Source of the DNA: Aaosphaeria pasadenensis
Taxonomy: Eukaryota; Ascomycota; Dothideomycetes; Pleosporales
Direction of reading: 5' to 3'
NCBI GenBank assembly: GCA_022813625.1
Contig: JAKLMB010000046.1
Span: 62,001-126,000 of the forward strand
DNA length: 64,000 nucleotides
Position numbers and translations under genes: made by a program. This document shows, piece after piece, positions 23,942-35,201 of the stretch (positions are counted from its first letter, which is position 1; each line of letters opens with the position of its first letter). The notes beneath the pieces were generated by a model. It saw only the letters and a list, made by a program, of their open reading frames with translations. It ran no database searches and was not told the DNA's origin.

Positions 23942-25132
23942 ATGTCTCCCACAAAGAAGGCTGTTCACTTCGGCGGTGGCAACATCGGCCGCGGCTTTGT
24001 TGCCGAGTTCCTTCACAACTCCGGATATGAGGTCATCTTCGTCGATGTGATGGATAGTATTATCAATGCTCTCCAGTCCACAAAATCCTATACCGTCACT
24101 GAGATTGGCGAGGATGGCGAGCGCACCTTTACCATCGACAACTACCGTGCCATCAACAGCAAGCACGAGCTCCCCAAGGTCATCGAGGAGATTGCTTCGG
24201 CTGACATCGTCACCTGCGCCGTCGGCCCCAACATCCTCAGGTTCGTCGCCGAGCCCGTCGCCAAGGCCATTGAGGCACGCACACTCGACTACCCTCTCGC
24301 TGTCATTGCCTGCGAGAACGCAATCAATGCCACCACAACCTGGAGGGGTCACATCGAGAAGTACATCGAGGAGAAGCTCAACAAGGAGACCCTCCAGTCC
24401 CTCGACAAGCGTGCTCGCTTCGCCAACTCTGCCATTGACCGCATCGTCCCCGCCCAGGATGCCGATGCCGGCCTCAATGTCAAGATCGAGAAGTTCTTCG
24501 AGTGGTGCGTCGAGCAGAAGCCCTTCGAGAACGGCGGCAAGAAGCCCGCGATCGAGGGCATCCACTACGTCGACGACCTCGAGCCCTACATCGAGCGCAA
24601 GCTCTTCACCGTCAACACCTCGCACGCCACGGCCGCCTACTACGGCTACAACCGTGGCAAGCAGTTCGTCCACGAGTCTCTTGCTGACAAGGAGATCCAC
24701 GACATCATCCGCAAGGTGCTCGGCGAGACGGCAAACCTCATCGTCAAGAAGCACGGCATCGACGCCAAGGAGCAGGACGATTACGTTGAAAGCATCATCG
24801 CTCGTATCTCGAACCCCACTCTTCAGGACAGAGTGGAGCGTGTCGGCCGTGCCCCTCTCCGCAAGCTCTCTCGCAAGGAGCGCTTCATCTCCCCTGCTGC
24901 CGATCTCATCGAGCGCGGCCAGAGCATCGACAACCTCTTGGGTGCCATTGAGGTTGCTCTCCAGTTCCAGAACGTCGAGGGCGATGAGGAGTCGGCAGAG
25001 CTTGCCAAGGTCCTCAAGGAGAACAACTCTGAGGATGCCACTGCCAAGATCACTGGTCTTGACAAGTCCCACCCTCTCTTCGCAAAGGTTGCACCTATCG
25101 TCCAGAAGGTGCAGAAGACTTCTTCTTTGTAG
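23942..25132 (+). CDS. mpdA: Mannitol-1-phosphate 5-dehydrogenase
   Basis: Catalyses the NADH-dependent interconversion of fructose 6-phosphate and mannitol 1-phosphate in the cytosol, a main entry to the fungal mannitol pool. A single exon encodes 396 residues, the normal size. The Rossmann motif GGGNIGRGF is at residues 11-19. The polyol long-chain dehydrogenase signature is K220-LFTV-N225-TS-H228 with SHATAAYYGY following. The C-terminal half includes GRAPLRKLSRKERFISPA, typical of the family. Codon use is heavily biased to C-ending codons, consistent with high expression and the reason two other frames stay open here. The ATG follows a long CT-rich leader. I am confident in the function. 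Confidence 0.97.
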   Translation: MSPTKKAVHFGGGNIGRGFVAEFLHNSGYEVIFVDVMDSIINALQSTKSYTVTEIGEDGERTFTIDNYRAINSKHELPKVIEEIASADIVTCAVGPNILRFVAEPVAKAIEARTLDYPLAVIACENAINATTTWRGHIEKYIEEKLNKETLQSLDKRARFANSAIDRIVPAQDADAGLNVKIEKFFEWCVEQKPFENGGKKPAIEGIHYVDDLEPYIERKLFTVNTSHATAAYYGYNRGKQFVHESLADKEIHDIIRKVLGETANLIVKKHGIDAKEQDDYVESIIARISNPTLQDRVERVGRAPLRKLSRKERFISPAADLIERGQSIDNLLGAIEVALQFQNVEGDEESAELAKVLKENNSEDATAKITGLDKSHPLFAKVAPIVQKVQKTSSL

Positions 25133-25589
25133 ACAAAGAGGGTGCAACACGTTAGTGCTCGGTCCGAAATACCACACTAGAATGGGCGAAGGTCGATCAG
25201 TCGACGGATGTGATTTCCAATTGGCGTTGCTGGTGTCATGATCCAGCGGAAACATGTGCTTTGATAGCGATGGGAATGTTTTATTATACCTAAAATCATG
25301 AAGAATGAGATAACGATTCACGCCATATTTTATTCTGCTGTGATGTGCCTGATTTGATGTGATGTTTAATCCTTATTACTGTTAACTGAGCTGCAATAAT
25401 CAACATAATGTACATGATAGCTTTGGAGCTATTGCTCTTGATGAATATCACGAAGTGTCCTAGTACGATAGATGACGTTGCGACGACGTGATTCGAGTCT
25501 CCACAATAACGATGCTTCATTGAGGTAGCTTCCGAGATCTACTGCGATTCTCCACAAAATAACGCTCGCATCGGTTGACCCGCTGCCCT
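25133..25589. other. Convergent 3' region
   Basis: 3' flanks of the convergent dehydrogenase and NmrA-like genes; AT-rich, nothing further recognised. Confidence 0.55.
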
Positions 25590-26525
25590 CTACCAGCCAG
25601 GCGGGCTCCGTCTCCTCGCCCACTCCTCAATCGTCGTCAACTTCACCGGCAGCTCCTCCAAAACCGCCCTCATATCCACCCTGAACGGCTCGTCCTCCGC
25701 CTCATTATAATACGTATACGCCTTAAACATCTGCGCCACGATCCTCTCACCCTCCAGTCCCCTCCCCCCCATCGTCTCCCCAATCCTCTCGCAAAACTCC
25801 GCCACGCTCTGGCTCTCCCACCCCATCTCCCTCCCCCACCCCCTCCCCAACTTCCCCGCCAACTCCTCCAGCCTCACCGTCTCCGGCCCGCCCACCGCGA
25901 AGTCCCTCCCCCCAAGCGCCGCTCCCCGCGCAATCGCCGCGCCGACAAGCTGCGCAACGTCATGGTGGCATATCCAGCTGACCCTCAGCTCCGGCTTATG
26001 GCAGTACACGACCGTACTCCTGTCCCGTATCGGCGGGAGCGCCCAGCCTTCGAGCAGGTTGTCGAGGTACACGACGGGTTTGATGCAGATTACGGGCACC
26101 GCGTCTTGCGAGCGGAGGATACGCATGATTTCGCGGCGGTCGTCTTGCGCGGTTATGTTTTGTGGGGTTGAGGGGACCGGCATGGAGGTGTTGAAGACGA
26201 TGAGCTGCACGCCGTGGGTGGCGGCGGAGGACGCGATGTTGGATGCGGCGAGGAGGATTGGGGGGGACGGGTTGAAGGAGGTGGAGGGGAGGTTGAGGCA
26301 TATTGCTGTTGGTTCTGTGCTGCTGCCGCGGATCACGCGGTCGACGTCGGCGAGGGAGGTGAAGTCTGCGGTTACGGATTCGATGGGTGTGGTGTTGGAG
26401 GAGGGAGGGGGGTTGAAGGTCGAGGGTGAGCGGGAGACGGCGACGACGGTGTGGCCGAGCGTGTGGAGGTGGTGGACTTGCGATCGGCCTTGGATGCCTG
26501 TGGCGCCGAAGACTATTACGCGCAT
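25590..26525 (-). CDS. NmrA-like atypical short-chain dehydrogenase
   Basis: A single exon encodes 311 residues of the NmrA/NAD(P)-binding atypical SDR family. The glycine motif GATGIQGRS is at residues 7-15. HLHTLGHTVVAVSRSPS is the next strand-helix, and IVFNTSMPVP is the strand carrying the position of the usual active-site region. VAQLVGAAIARGAALGGRDFAVGGPE corresponds to the substrate-side fold seen in NmrA and isoflavone-reductase-like enzymes. The canonical YxxxK pair is absent, as in NmrA-type sensors, so a redox-sensing or reductase role cannot be separated. The divergent neighbour is an LCCL membrane protein. No clear pathway context. Confidence 0.82.
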   Translation of the reverse strand: MRVIVFGATGIQGRSQVHHLHTLGHTVVAVSRSPSTFNPPPSSNTTPIESVTADFTSLADVDRVIRGSSTEPTAICLNLPSTSFNPSPPILLAASNIASSAATHGVQLIVFNTSMPVPSTPQNITAQDDRREIMRILRSQDAVPVICIKPVVYLDNLLEGWALPPIRDRSTVVYCHKPELRVSWICHHDVAQLVGAAIARGAALGGRDFAVGGPETVRLEELAGKLGRGWGREMGWESQSVAEFCERIGETMGGRGLEGERIVAQMFKAYTYYNEAEDEPFRVDMRAVLEELPVKLTTIEEWARRRSPPGW

Positions 26526-27236
26526 TTTGGATGTCTTGTGAGGTTCTCTAGTTCGTAGTTATGATGCTTGAGATTCGTGGTGGAGAGTTGCTGTGAATGT
26601 TCGCCTCTAACGTCCGCAAGGATGGTGTTTTGAGGAAGAAAATGACGAAGCTGGAGGGGTTGAGGGGGGTTTTCTCTCGTTAAAGTCGTATTCCTTTACG
26701 AACGTTGGACTAACGTCTTCATTCCTCACCTTCTTCATATAGGTAAGGTAGGTTGGTCGTATGGCGGAACCGCTTTTCCGCATCTAGTTTCGGCGGGTGA
26801 GCGAACCCGTACTCGTAGCTCTTACATGGCCGGGACACGTAGATAGAGCGGGTGAGCGAGGAGTGTCGTGGATTTTCGGGACGGGAGAGTCAGTGATAAG
26901 TTACGTTTCTGTGTGATAATATCGTGATTAGAGGCCATTGAGCGACGATGAAGGTCAAGCAAGATGGAATGAGTATTGGGTATGAGATCATGGCGGAGAT
27001 AAGATGGCTAGCTCGGGGTTTATGTTATCGATAAAGAAGACTTGGATTCAGGGGCACGCGGGCCGCACGTGGCAGTGCAATAGTCCTCCCGTCAGCCTTA
27101 TGAGATTTTCAACTTTCTAAACGACCTACACTAGATTTAAACAATCAAGAGGAGGATAGAAAAAGGCATAAAGAGTGCCTGCAGCAATTCGACTGGATTG
27201 TTCGATAAAGAGTAGGATTGGCGCTTCAATGGACCG
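26526..27236. other. Divergent promoter, NmrA-like / LCCL gene
   Basis: A 711-bp bidirectional promoter. It contains a perfect 12-bp direct repeat GCGGGTGAGCGA at 26793-26804 and 26848-26859. No gene is seen. Confidence 0.5.
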
Positions 27237-29111
27237 ATGCCACCACTCCATCCCAATGACGAGGACGACGACGCGGAGTACATCCACTTGCGTGGGCCGA
27301 TAGAGGCCAGGAATGACACCGAGATTGAGGACGAGGAGGCTCAATTACTTCCACGTTCGGAAGAGCTAGACCATGAGGACCCTCCCAGCCCAACAGCGAG
27401 GAAGCGTCATCACCGTCCCACCGGCTTTTGGGCATGTTTCTACGGTCCGGATCCCCCACGGATACAGTCCATCAAACCATGGTTCCCCAAGATCCAACAA
27501 CTCCCAGCAAACGCAGTGGACCGCTGGATGCCGTCACGCAAACGAAAGCTCGTCGCGCTGGCAACTCTCTTCTTCGTTTGGTTCTTCATCCTCGGGACCG
27601 TACTCGGCGTCACGAAGCTGCCACGCAAGGCCCCCGGCGGCGAGTACATCCTGCAACTTGAGTGTACAGATACGCTATGGAGAGCTAAGAATGGGTGCGG
27701 CCTCGACGGTATCGATTGTCGTCCTTTTGACAAGGACGGCTTCTCGTTTCGATGTCCGGCTAAGTGTGCGGGCGTCCAGGTGCTCAATCCGCATCCTGTT
27801 GGCCCCGTGGACATCAATTATCGTCCCTTCGTCATTGGCGGTGGCGAAGATAGGATCTATCGAGGGGACAGTTTCATATGCGGCTCTGCGATCCATGCGG
27901 GTGTCGTGAGCGATGCTAGAGGTGGTTGTGGAAGATTGTCGCGGAATGGTCAGAGAGATGTCTTTCCGAGCACGAAGAGCAATGGGTTGGAATCCATCTC
28001 CTTCGATTCGTATTTCCCACTCACGTTCCAGCTGGATGCTTTGGAAGGGGGCAGCTGTCCAGCCGATCAAAGACAGTTTTTGCTCGTCGTGTCGCTGGTC
28101 TTCACGGCGGTCTTGTCTGTATGCACTGCGTTGCCGCGTGCGCTGTTCTTCACGGTCTTCATCATGATCTTCGCGCACGTCAGTCTTGTGTCGGACCCCC
28201 CGTCTGCGTCTCGTCGCAGTCTGTCGGTCCTACCTGACCATATCTCCATGTTCGCGAAGAGACTCCTCCCCGCGCTCTTCTGCGCCGTCGTACTCTACCG
28301 CACAGTCGTGAGACGAACACTATCAGGCGTCGAAGCGCACGTCGAAAAGACACTGTTCTGGCTCGGAGGCTTCTGGTTCGGCGCCCTCTCCAATTACACC
28401 TTCGACTGGATCCCCATCTCGCGGCTCGCCGCACACGATCTTAACCAACAACCCGGCGCCAAACTCGCCCTCGCCATTATTCTCCTCATCCTCGTCTGCA
28501 TCATCGCCCAGCAAATCCACGGCTTCTGGGTTGAGGGTCGCTTGCCACGCTACCTCGCCCTCTACGCACTCTTCCTCCTCGCAATCGCCATCTGCCTCGC
28601 CATCCCCGGCCTCCAACTTCGCATCCACCACTACATCCTCGCCCTGCTCCTCCTACCAGGCACCAGCATGCAGACCCGCGCCTCGCTCCTCTATCAGGGA
28701 ATCCTACTCGGATTGTTCGTCAACGGCATCGCGAGATGGGACTTCGACTCCGTTCTCCAGACCGCCGACGCCCTCCGCGCTGACGGCGCCTTCGGATCCT
28801 CTAAGCCCAACATCACGGCATCCATTCCATCACCACTACCACCTGATTCTGCGTCGTGGACCGCGAGCTTCACGTGGGCGGCGTCCACCGCGCACGACGG
28901 CATCAGCGCGCTCGTCAACGACGTAGAGAGGTTCCGCGCCTTCTTTGAGGATGGAGACGGCCCCCGGGCGTTCAATTGGACGAGGGAGGGTACGCTGGAG
29001 GTGCCGGAGTATGTGAGGTTTGCTTTTTTGAGAGGGGGGAGGACGTTGGATTATGGGGAGGTGGGGACGTTGTGGGGGAATGGGTCGTGGAGTGTGCCTG
29101 AGCCCTCATGA
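27237..29111 (+). CDS. LCCL-domain multipass membrane protein
   Basis: A single exon encodes 624 residues. An acidic cytosolic tail is followed by a membrane segment at about 105-127 (LVALATLFFVWFFILGTVLGV), then an extracytoplasmic LCCL domain. Its hallmark GDSFICGSAIHAGVVSDARG lies near residue 215, followed by GGCG, and there are several paired cysteines (FRCPAKCAGV). From about residue 285 come roughly eight hydrophobic helices, then a soluble C-terminal tail rich in Trp and acidic residues. Fungal LCCL proteins of this architecture are known but have no assigned biochemical role that I can name. The protein is expected in the plasma or an internal membrane with the LCCL domain on the lumenal or outer face. 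Confidence 0.88.
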   Translation: MPPLHPNDEDDDAEYIHLRGPIEARNDTEIEDEEAQLLPRSEELDHEDPPSPTARKRHHRPTGFWACFYGPDPPRIQSIKPWFPKIQQLPANAVDRWMPSRKRKLVALATLFFVWFFILGTVLGVTKLPRKAPGGEYILQLECTDTLWRAKNGCGLDGIDCRPFDKDGFSFRCPAKCAGVQVLNPHPVGPVDINYRPFVIGGGEDRIYRGDSFICGSAIHAGVVSDARGGCGRLSRNGQRDVFPSTKSNGLESISFDSYFPLTFQLDALEGGSCPADQRQFLLVVSLVFTAVLSVCTALPRALFFTVFIMIFAHVSLVSDPPSASRRSLSVLPDHISMFAKRLLPALFCAVVLYRTVVRRTLSGVEAHVEKTLFWLGGFWFGALSNYTFDWIPISRLAAHDLNQQPGAKLALAIILLILVCIIAQQIHGFWVEGRLPRYLALYALFLLAIAICLAIPGLQLRIHHYILALLLLPGTSMQTRASLLYQGILLGLFVNGIARWDFDSVLQTADALRADGAFGSSKPNITASIPSPLPPDSASWTASFTWAASTAHDGISALVNDVERFRAFFEDGDGPRAFNWTREGTLEVPEYVRFAFLRGGRTLDYGEVGTLWGNGSWSVPEPS

Positions 29112-29810
29112 AGGACAATGGTTTGGATTATATTATTTCATATTTGGATGTGGTCACCTGGGTAGATTTTGGGGTGTAGTAGGCGATATCATGGATCTGT
29201 TTGTAGATGATTGGTATATATATGTGTAAAGCTCATCAGTAAATATCTATAAACTATTTGGAATATCTGTGTATGTGTCTTTCACATTTTGCTTTTGTTA
29301 TCGTGAATGCGAGACTTTCAATCAAGCAACAGGTAATTACGAAGGTACCTGGATAGATCATATATCGGTACCATGGGACAGTACTCGGCGGAGGACCTAC
29401 ATAGCGAGTACCTAGAGGAGGTATTATCGGCGCATTACAATCAACTGCATCTGATTGGCCGCGTAACTTGCCTCGAGTCCAGCGATCTATCTTATCGGTA
29501 ATTAATTAACATTCTGGCTATCTCTAATTGGTAACTACACCTTTTATATATGCATATACAAGGTACTCGTACCCATGTAACCCCCATTGACTTGTACATT
29601 TCCAAGTACGCGGGGTAGCGATCATCCTCATCAGCAGGCACACCGCCAGAGCCTCTGTCCTACCTTGGCAGCTCTATCATTGGCGATATTCATAACTACC
29701 TGCACTCTCGTCTCCAAATCATGGTTCCCTTGCTTCTGCCGACTCCCATCTCCCGCTCCACGTAGGTAGGTAGGCAGGTCCCTTCGACCTCGCATGGTTC
29801 CGTCCGAACC
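29112..29810. other. Intergenic region
   Basis: 700 bp between two plus-strand genes. AT-rich with several GGTACC-like hexamers; no gene recognised. Confidence 0.5.
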
Positions 29811-32029
29811 ATGAGGCATACGTCGCTGTCCACAGCAGCCAACGCACCGCTTCGGTTCTTATTACTGTCCCTGCTGTTGTTGTTATCGTCACCGTACGCC
29901 CGTCTGGCATCCGCTGCTTGTGTCCCCGACGTACCCACTTCCCTGCTTTCTGACCCGTTGGTATTGCTGCACCCGGCTGTCGTCGAGGCATTCGGCACAT
30001 TGCATGCGAATCTATCTGCGCTTTTCGTGAATACGACACGTGATGGGCTGAGTTTTGCTGTGGTGAGTATATGTTTATTCTTTTTCTTGTGTAGGTCTTG
30101 TCTGGTCTTCAACGATACGTTTTGTAGAGAGATCATAATACTTAACCCCCTTGGAAAAGCTATTGGGCGATTTGAAGTTTATTCATGACCAGGCCATTCT
30201 GACCATATCCAGGTACATGCATCCGGCCCAGAACAGGCTTTCACATTCAACCATGGCATTTTGAAGACAAACGAAACATCGTCAGTTCCGGTAGACAACG
30301 ACTCCATTTTCCGCATAGCATCCGTGTCGAAGAACCTTGCCGTCTTCTCCGCTCTGGTTGTGGAAAACAAAAGCAAACGTTACCCCAACTCGACCGAGTT
30401 CTCGTTGGACGCACCCGTCCGCCACTTTCTCCCTTCCTTCCGTCTTCCTGACGAGGACTGGGAGGATGGCGGGAGGGACATAACGCTGCGGATGCTGGCG
30501 AGCCACAGCGCGGGCCTGTCGCGGGAGAGCTACAGCACTGACTTCAATCTCGTGCTCAATACGGGGAAGGCCGATGCAGAGACCATCGGTGCCGCGTGGG
30601 CTGCGGCGACACCCGAGGGCGTGATAGAGAGCGTGAAGAAGACCCGTTTGATGTTCGCTCCTGGCGAGCGGGCGGCTTGTAAGTTTTCCTGACTTTCCCC
30701 GTTTTCTTTTTCTGTTCTGTCTCTGTCGAAAGATGGTTTGTTTGACGTTTGAGCTCATGGATTGATTTGTGTCTAGATTCGAATGTCGGTATTTCTATTC
30801 TTGCGTGTAAGTGTTGAATCTTGATTCTGATGTGAGATGAAATACTCTTATATTGACATCATTCAAGCCGCTGTCGTATCTCACTACAACGAGATCACTG
30901 GTTCTGATACCTCCTGGAGCCAGTTCGCTATGGATGAAATTTTCTCCTCGCTGGACATGACGCACAGCTTCTTCGGCGTTATTCCGGATGGATTGAGACC
31001 CTACGTTGGAGTTCCTGGGGGCCCGAACTGGGCTGATCTTGTTGTTGGTTTGGGATATGATCCCGCTGCTGGCATGTGGGTACGTACTGAGGCACTTCGC
31101 CCATCTGACATGCTTGCTTTGAAGGGTCCAGGGGGCTAATTATGACAATGAAACAGAGTTCGAGTAACGATCTATCAAAGTACCTCTACAGCGTCTGGCT
31201 CTCGCCATCACCATCAAAACTGATAACCCGAGCCCAGCGCCGCCGCTCACTGAAACCCAACTTCGCCCTCCCAGACGGCAAACAACTCGTCGGACCCGGC
31301 TGGGAGATCGACCTCAAGACCATCGACACCACCTCGAAGAGCTCATCCATACTGTCCGAAAAGACGTACGCATCCTTCGGCAAGGCGGGTGACGGTGGCG
31401 GTTGGCACGCCTGGATCGATGTGATTCCGAATCTCGGCTACGGCATCGTCGTCCTGTCACAGCACTCAGGTCTGGAAGACTACGTGCGCATCGTGCCGAC
31501 CAGCATCAGAGACACAGTGCACGACATCCTCATCCCAGCGTTCGCCAAAGCCCTCGCATCGAGACTCTGCATGCGCTTCTCCGGACGCTACGCCGATGGC
31601 AGAGACACAGGTATCTTCACCGACACCGTCCGCGGCGCGGACATCAACGACACCACGTTCGCCCGCCTCGAAGTCGTCGACCACATCCTCTACCTCCGCG
31701 AGCTCGTCGTCAACGGCACGTCTGCGCTCGAAGGCCTTGACAGACTCGGCTGGACCGACAAGGACCAATCGCGGTTCTGGTCGACGCCCGAAGGTGTCGT
31801 GCTCACGCCTGCGGAGGGAGCCGCCGAGAACGCGCAGTTCGGTCGCGGCGCGCAGGTCTGGAGGATGATGATCCCCGGGCTCGAGGTCTGCGATTGGTTT
31901 GACTTTGACGGATATTCGGACCAGAATGGTTGGCCGTTGAGTAAGGTTGTCCTGGTGGAGAAGGAGGGCGGCCAGGTCGAGCTGCATTATCCGCCGTATG
32001 ACATTGTGCTCACGAGGTCGAGTGGATGA
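29811..32029 (+). CDS. Secreted serine beta-lactamase-related hydrolase (family S12)
   Basis: Five exons, 29811-30062, 30213-30678, 30777-30806, 30868-31079 and 31157-32029, give 610 residues. The N terminus has a very hydrophobic signal peptide (LRFLLLSLLLLLSS), so the product is exported. The serine-hydrolase pair of the penicillin-binding-protein/class C fold is visible: S121-V-S-K124 in IASVSKN, and Y240-S-N242, which is assembled only across the exon 2/3 junction and so supports that splice. HSAGLSRE matches the conserved HxxG region. The C-terminal ~150 residues form the beta-rich domain typical of fungal members. The substrate is unknown; such fungal proteins are esterases, peptidases or lactam hydrolases. 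The 30-bp exon 3 is unusually small. The first intron (150 bp) is the least certain junction. Confidence 0.86.
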
Positions 32030-32227
32030 AATTCCAGCATAAGAGAGGTCTCGACTGATTGAATTCACCCTAGTTCTTGGTGTCGCATTGGTTTTATCAT
32101 TTGATGAGTTGGATTTGAGATCATGGTCTTATTTATTGTTACGAAGCGCTTCATGTAGTATCGATACCCCCCAAATTTCGTTAGATTGAACACATTTACA
32201 GAAAAAAGATATCCCCCTCCCCCGGGC

Positions 32228-34510
32228 TCAATGTTCACAGAAACTGTGCGAGTGTTTCCTCCACCAATCCGAAGCGGACTTGTTGTTCGCCGTGCGCACC
32301 TCCATGAGCTTCAACCTGTGCTCCTCCGCCTCGCGCCGCGACATCGGCAACTCTCCATTCTCCGCACGGAAACGCTCCCTCACTATGTCCATGACTTCGT
32401 TCGGCAGCACGCCCGTGGTGTCGACATTCGTCGAGCCCGCGCGATCTTCTTTCTCGGCCAACAGAGCCCTGATTTCGGCGGGCAACTTGGCCAAGGAGGC
32501 GTCTCGGGCTGCGGAGTCGAGGCCGAACGCCTCGTCGAACCACCAGTCCATCTGTTGTGGGGGCACGTTGGCGGTCGAGATGATGCGCTTAGTAGGGTCG
32601 ACGAGCCAGAGGGCGATGAAGCGTCTGTGGCCGGGCTTTGTCTTGTCTTTCAGTTCGAAGGGGGAGACTCGGTGTTGGCTGTCAAGGAAAGAAGGGTTAG
32701 TACATTCTGCAATTGAGTGTAGTGTAGATTCAGGGGAAATGGGGGAACTCACAATACGTTAGGAAAAGCGAGAAGCCTCCCCTGCTTGGTAACCACCTCC
32801 CCATAGTTCTGCAGGCACGGCGCGCTGCCGCCGCCTAGGGAGGTCCCGTAAATCTGCTCGAGCCAATGATACTCTTCCTGGCCGACGGAAATGTCGTCGT
32901 TCAGGTAGGCCGAAACTTGCATGCGGAACGCGAGGCTGCTGTCGGTGATGTTCTCGCTGTCGAGGTAGTACAGCGCCGTCGCGCAGATGGACTCGTTCAT
33001 TTGGCCCTCGATGTGCCAGCCGCCGGCTGGAAACTCTGGTTTCTCCGGCGTGAGCTCGATTGAGGCCATCTTGACGATGACTTGTAGTCCGGTGTCCTTG
33101 AACTTCTGGGAGAGGAGGTTCTCGGCTAGTGGGGCGTAGTCGAGGTCTTCGAAGACGGGCTCTGGGATTTTCGGCTTTTGGATTGGTTTTCGGTAGTCTT
33201 CGATGTAGTCGGCGAAGTCGAAGTTTTCATCTGGGTTAGCTTTCTCGACGCCCGTGTCCTGTGGCTGCTCTGTAGTGATGCCCTTGTTGGTTTTAGGGTC
33301 ATCGAGCCTCGGGGGCGCTGTCCAGTACCAGTTGTCCTGGTTTGAATCGCTGAAACAAGATAAGCATATTGACGTGGATATAATGGAAACCACCCGATTT
33401 CACTTACGTGGGATTGGTCGGATAAGGAAACCGTGATTTAACCCGTCCTGCGCCGACTTTCTCATTATAATTCTTTGCGAGACCGAGACACTGATCCCAC
33501 ATCGGAAGTGCAGTTTTGATCAGGTCTTCAATAGTGCGGTAGATGTCCGGATGGCGGTTAGGATGAAGCCCATTGATGTAGCTTGTGAACTTCACAGAAC
33601 CATCGTCCTGGAAAGCCACGTTGGAAGGTAGCCACTGGTAGGTATCAGACCAGAAGTCAGGAGGCACGGTGCCGGACCCAACTCCATAGCGAAAGCGGTC
33701 GTTCTCGCCGGGCTTCCACGTGTCTTTGGCGATGACTTCGCCCTTGCCCGCCCACTTGCTTATAGCATCACTGACGCCGACAAGCTCCTCGCGAACGATC
33801 AGACTTCGATCGTAGACCAAAGGGTACATGGACGGGTGCACTAGATCCTGTACCATCTCTTTGGAGTTTGGATGCCAGTCTGGGCTGTTAGCCTGTTCTG
33901 CCTGCAGCTTGTTGAACGCTACGCGCAATGCGTCGTGGAGTTCAAGCTTCACAAATCCGTCGGCTTTGGCAACGGATGCACATGCATCTAGCGTTGGGAC
34001 TATTCCCGTCTTCTCGTAATATCGTGCCTTGCTGCGAAGCTCTTGGATGCACTTCAAGATGTATGTTAGAATACGGACGCACATGTCTTAATTTCACCAC
34101 CAACGCCCGCATTTACTCACACAATCGAAAGCATTGCCCGACAAGATGCCCTCCAGCTGTTCTAGGTGCTCAAGTCCCCATTCATCCCGAACGATCAGCT
34201 CCCCTTCGTACCGATACTGGCTCTTCGCCGCGAACGCCATCTTCCAAAACTCTTCATCCGGGATCGCCAGTGCCTCCTCCCGCCACTTGGCCACGATCTG
34301 CTCGTCGAACACCTTGCGGTACCACTCGGGTTTGTCTGTGAGTCGGTCCATGATGCTCATCATCGCGAGCTCCCTGACCGGTAGGATGTCGGAGTCCGAG
34401 CCATAACAGCTGCCGTGCGCGCCGATGGGATAGAAGCCATAGGTTTCCTGGGGATTGTGGCGCAATGGCAATCCAAGACCTGGGTACTTTGGAACTTCTG
34501 ACATCTTCAT
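32228..34510 (-). CDS. DUF4246 protein, predicted 2-oxoglutarate/Fe(II) dioxygenase
   Basis: Four exons (34510-34121, 34051-33408, 33349-32753, 32678-32228) give 693 residues of the fungal DUF4246 family. Conserved landmarks are HPSMYPLVYDRS, SYINGLHPNRHPDIY and a GGWHIEGQMNESICATALYY block. Reading the family as an oxygenase is my inference: H457-x-E459 (WHIEG), H546 (FPNVFQHRVSPFE) and R562 (PGHRRFIALWLVDP) have the order and spacing of the double-stranded beta-helix triad HxE...H...R, and the surrounding GRLLAFPN...HRV...GHR text resembles known dioxygenases. The exon 3/4 junction uses the GTGAGT donor at 32752 (phase 2), which restores the conserved PNVFQHRV. It borders the proline cluster (P5C reductase is 0.7 kb away, same strand), but a link is unproven. 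Confidence 0.85.
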
Positions 34511-35201
34511 GGGAAGTGAGGAGAATCTTCTTTGTCTGACAATTGGCTGCAGCCGTCCAAATAAGAAGCTTCCTGCTCGTGATGGCTAGCGACAAGAATC
34601 AATTCAAGTGATCGTCAAAAAGATTGGATTGGAAGTGTAATATAGAAGGAGGAAAACAACTGACGAGCGTAGTGGTGAGTCTCAACATCATAGACCTTGA
34701 CGGCTTTTTATATCTCTAATTGTGTTGATTGAGGAAGGAAGAGATGCTCATAAACACTTATCTTGTCCTGGGTTTTCTTTCAAGGCACCAGCATGCTGCC
34801 TTGAAAAGGCGGAAGCACAAGAGACAGTTGTCTGATGTGTGAAGAGAGAAGGGACCATGTTGCTTAGGGGCACAGCTAGTGTGAGTGCCCAACGCGGTTA
34901 GCTCGTCTGTTTAATCCATGTAGCGAGTGCACTGAACCTTCGTGATTGGTATTGCTGCCTTTACATTTCGCCCGAATAGGAAACGGAAGCCTGGGATCAG
35001 ATCACCACGGACAATTTATGCTCCGGGAACTTGGTTATGCGAGAATCGTTATTTCATATGAGGTTGACAGGACTTGTGCAATGCTAGCGTTGCTTGATAC
35101 CTCGTACGAGTGGATTGCCAGCTGCAAAACAACCAAAGACCATTTTCAATGCCTGGAGTAATCGTACAATTGCATTATTCATTGTCTAACGTTGAGAAGA
35201 A
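34511..35201. other. Intergenic region
   Basis: Upstream of the DUF4246 gene and downstream of P5C reductase. A short open frame at 34946-35161 has no support. Confidence 0.5.

Noticed and set aside
24066..25241. 391-codon plus-strand frame overlapping mannitol-1-phosphate dehydrogenase
   Set aside because: Same cause: an out-of-frame reading of biased codons gives a Ser/Arg-rich translation without domain or independent start context.
23885..25321. 478-codon open frame on the minus strand across mannitol-1-phosphate dehydrogenase
   Set aside because: It is antisense to a highly codon-biased gene; the C-ending codon preference removes stops on the opposite strand. The translation is low-complexity Leu/Val/Asp-rich with no domain.
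25575..26171. 198-codon plus-strand frame opposite the NmrA-like gene
   Set aside because: Arg/Pro/Leu-rich antisense translation of a GC-rich gene; the minus strand has clear NmrA features.
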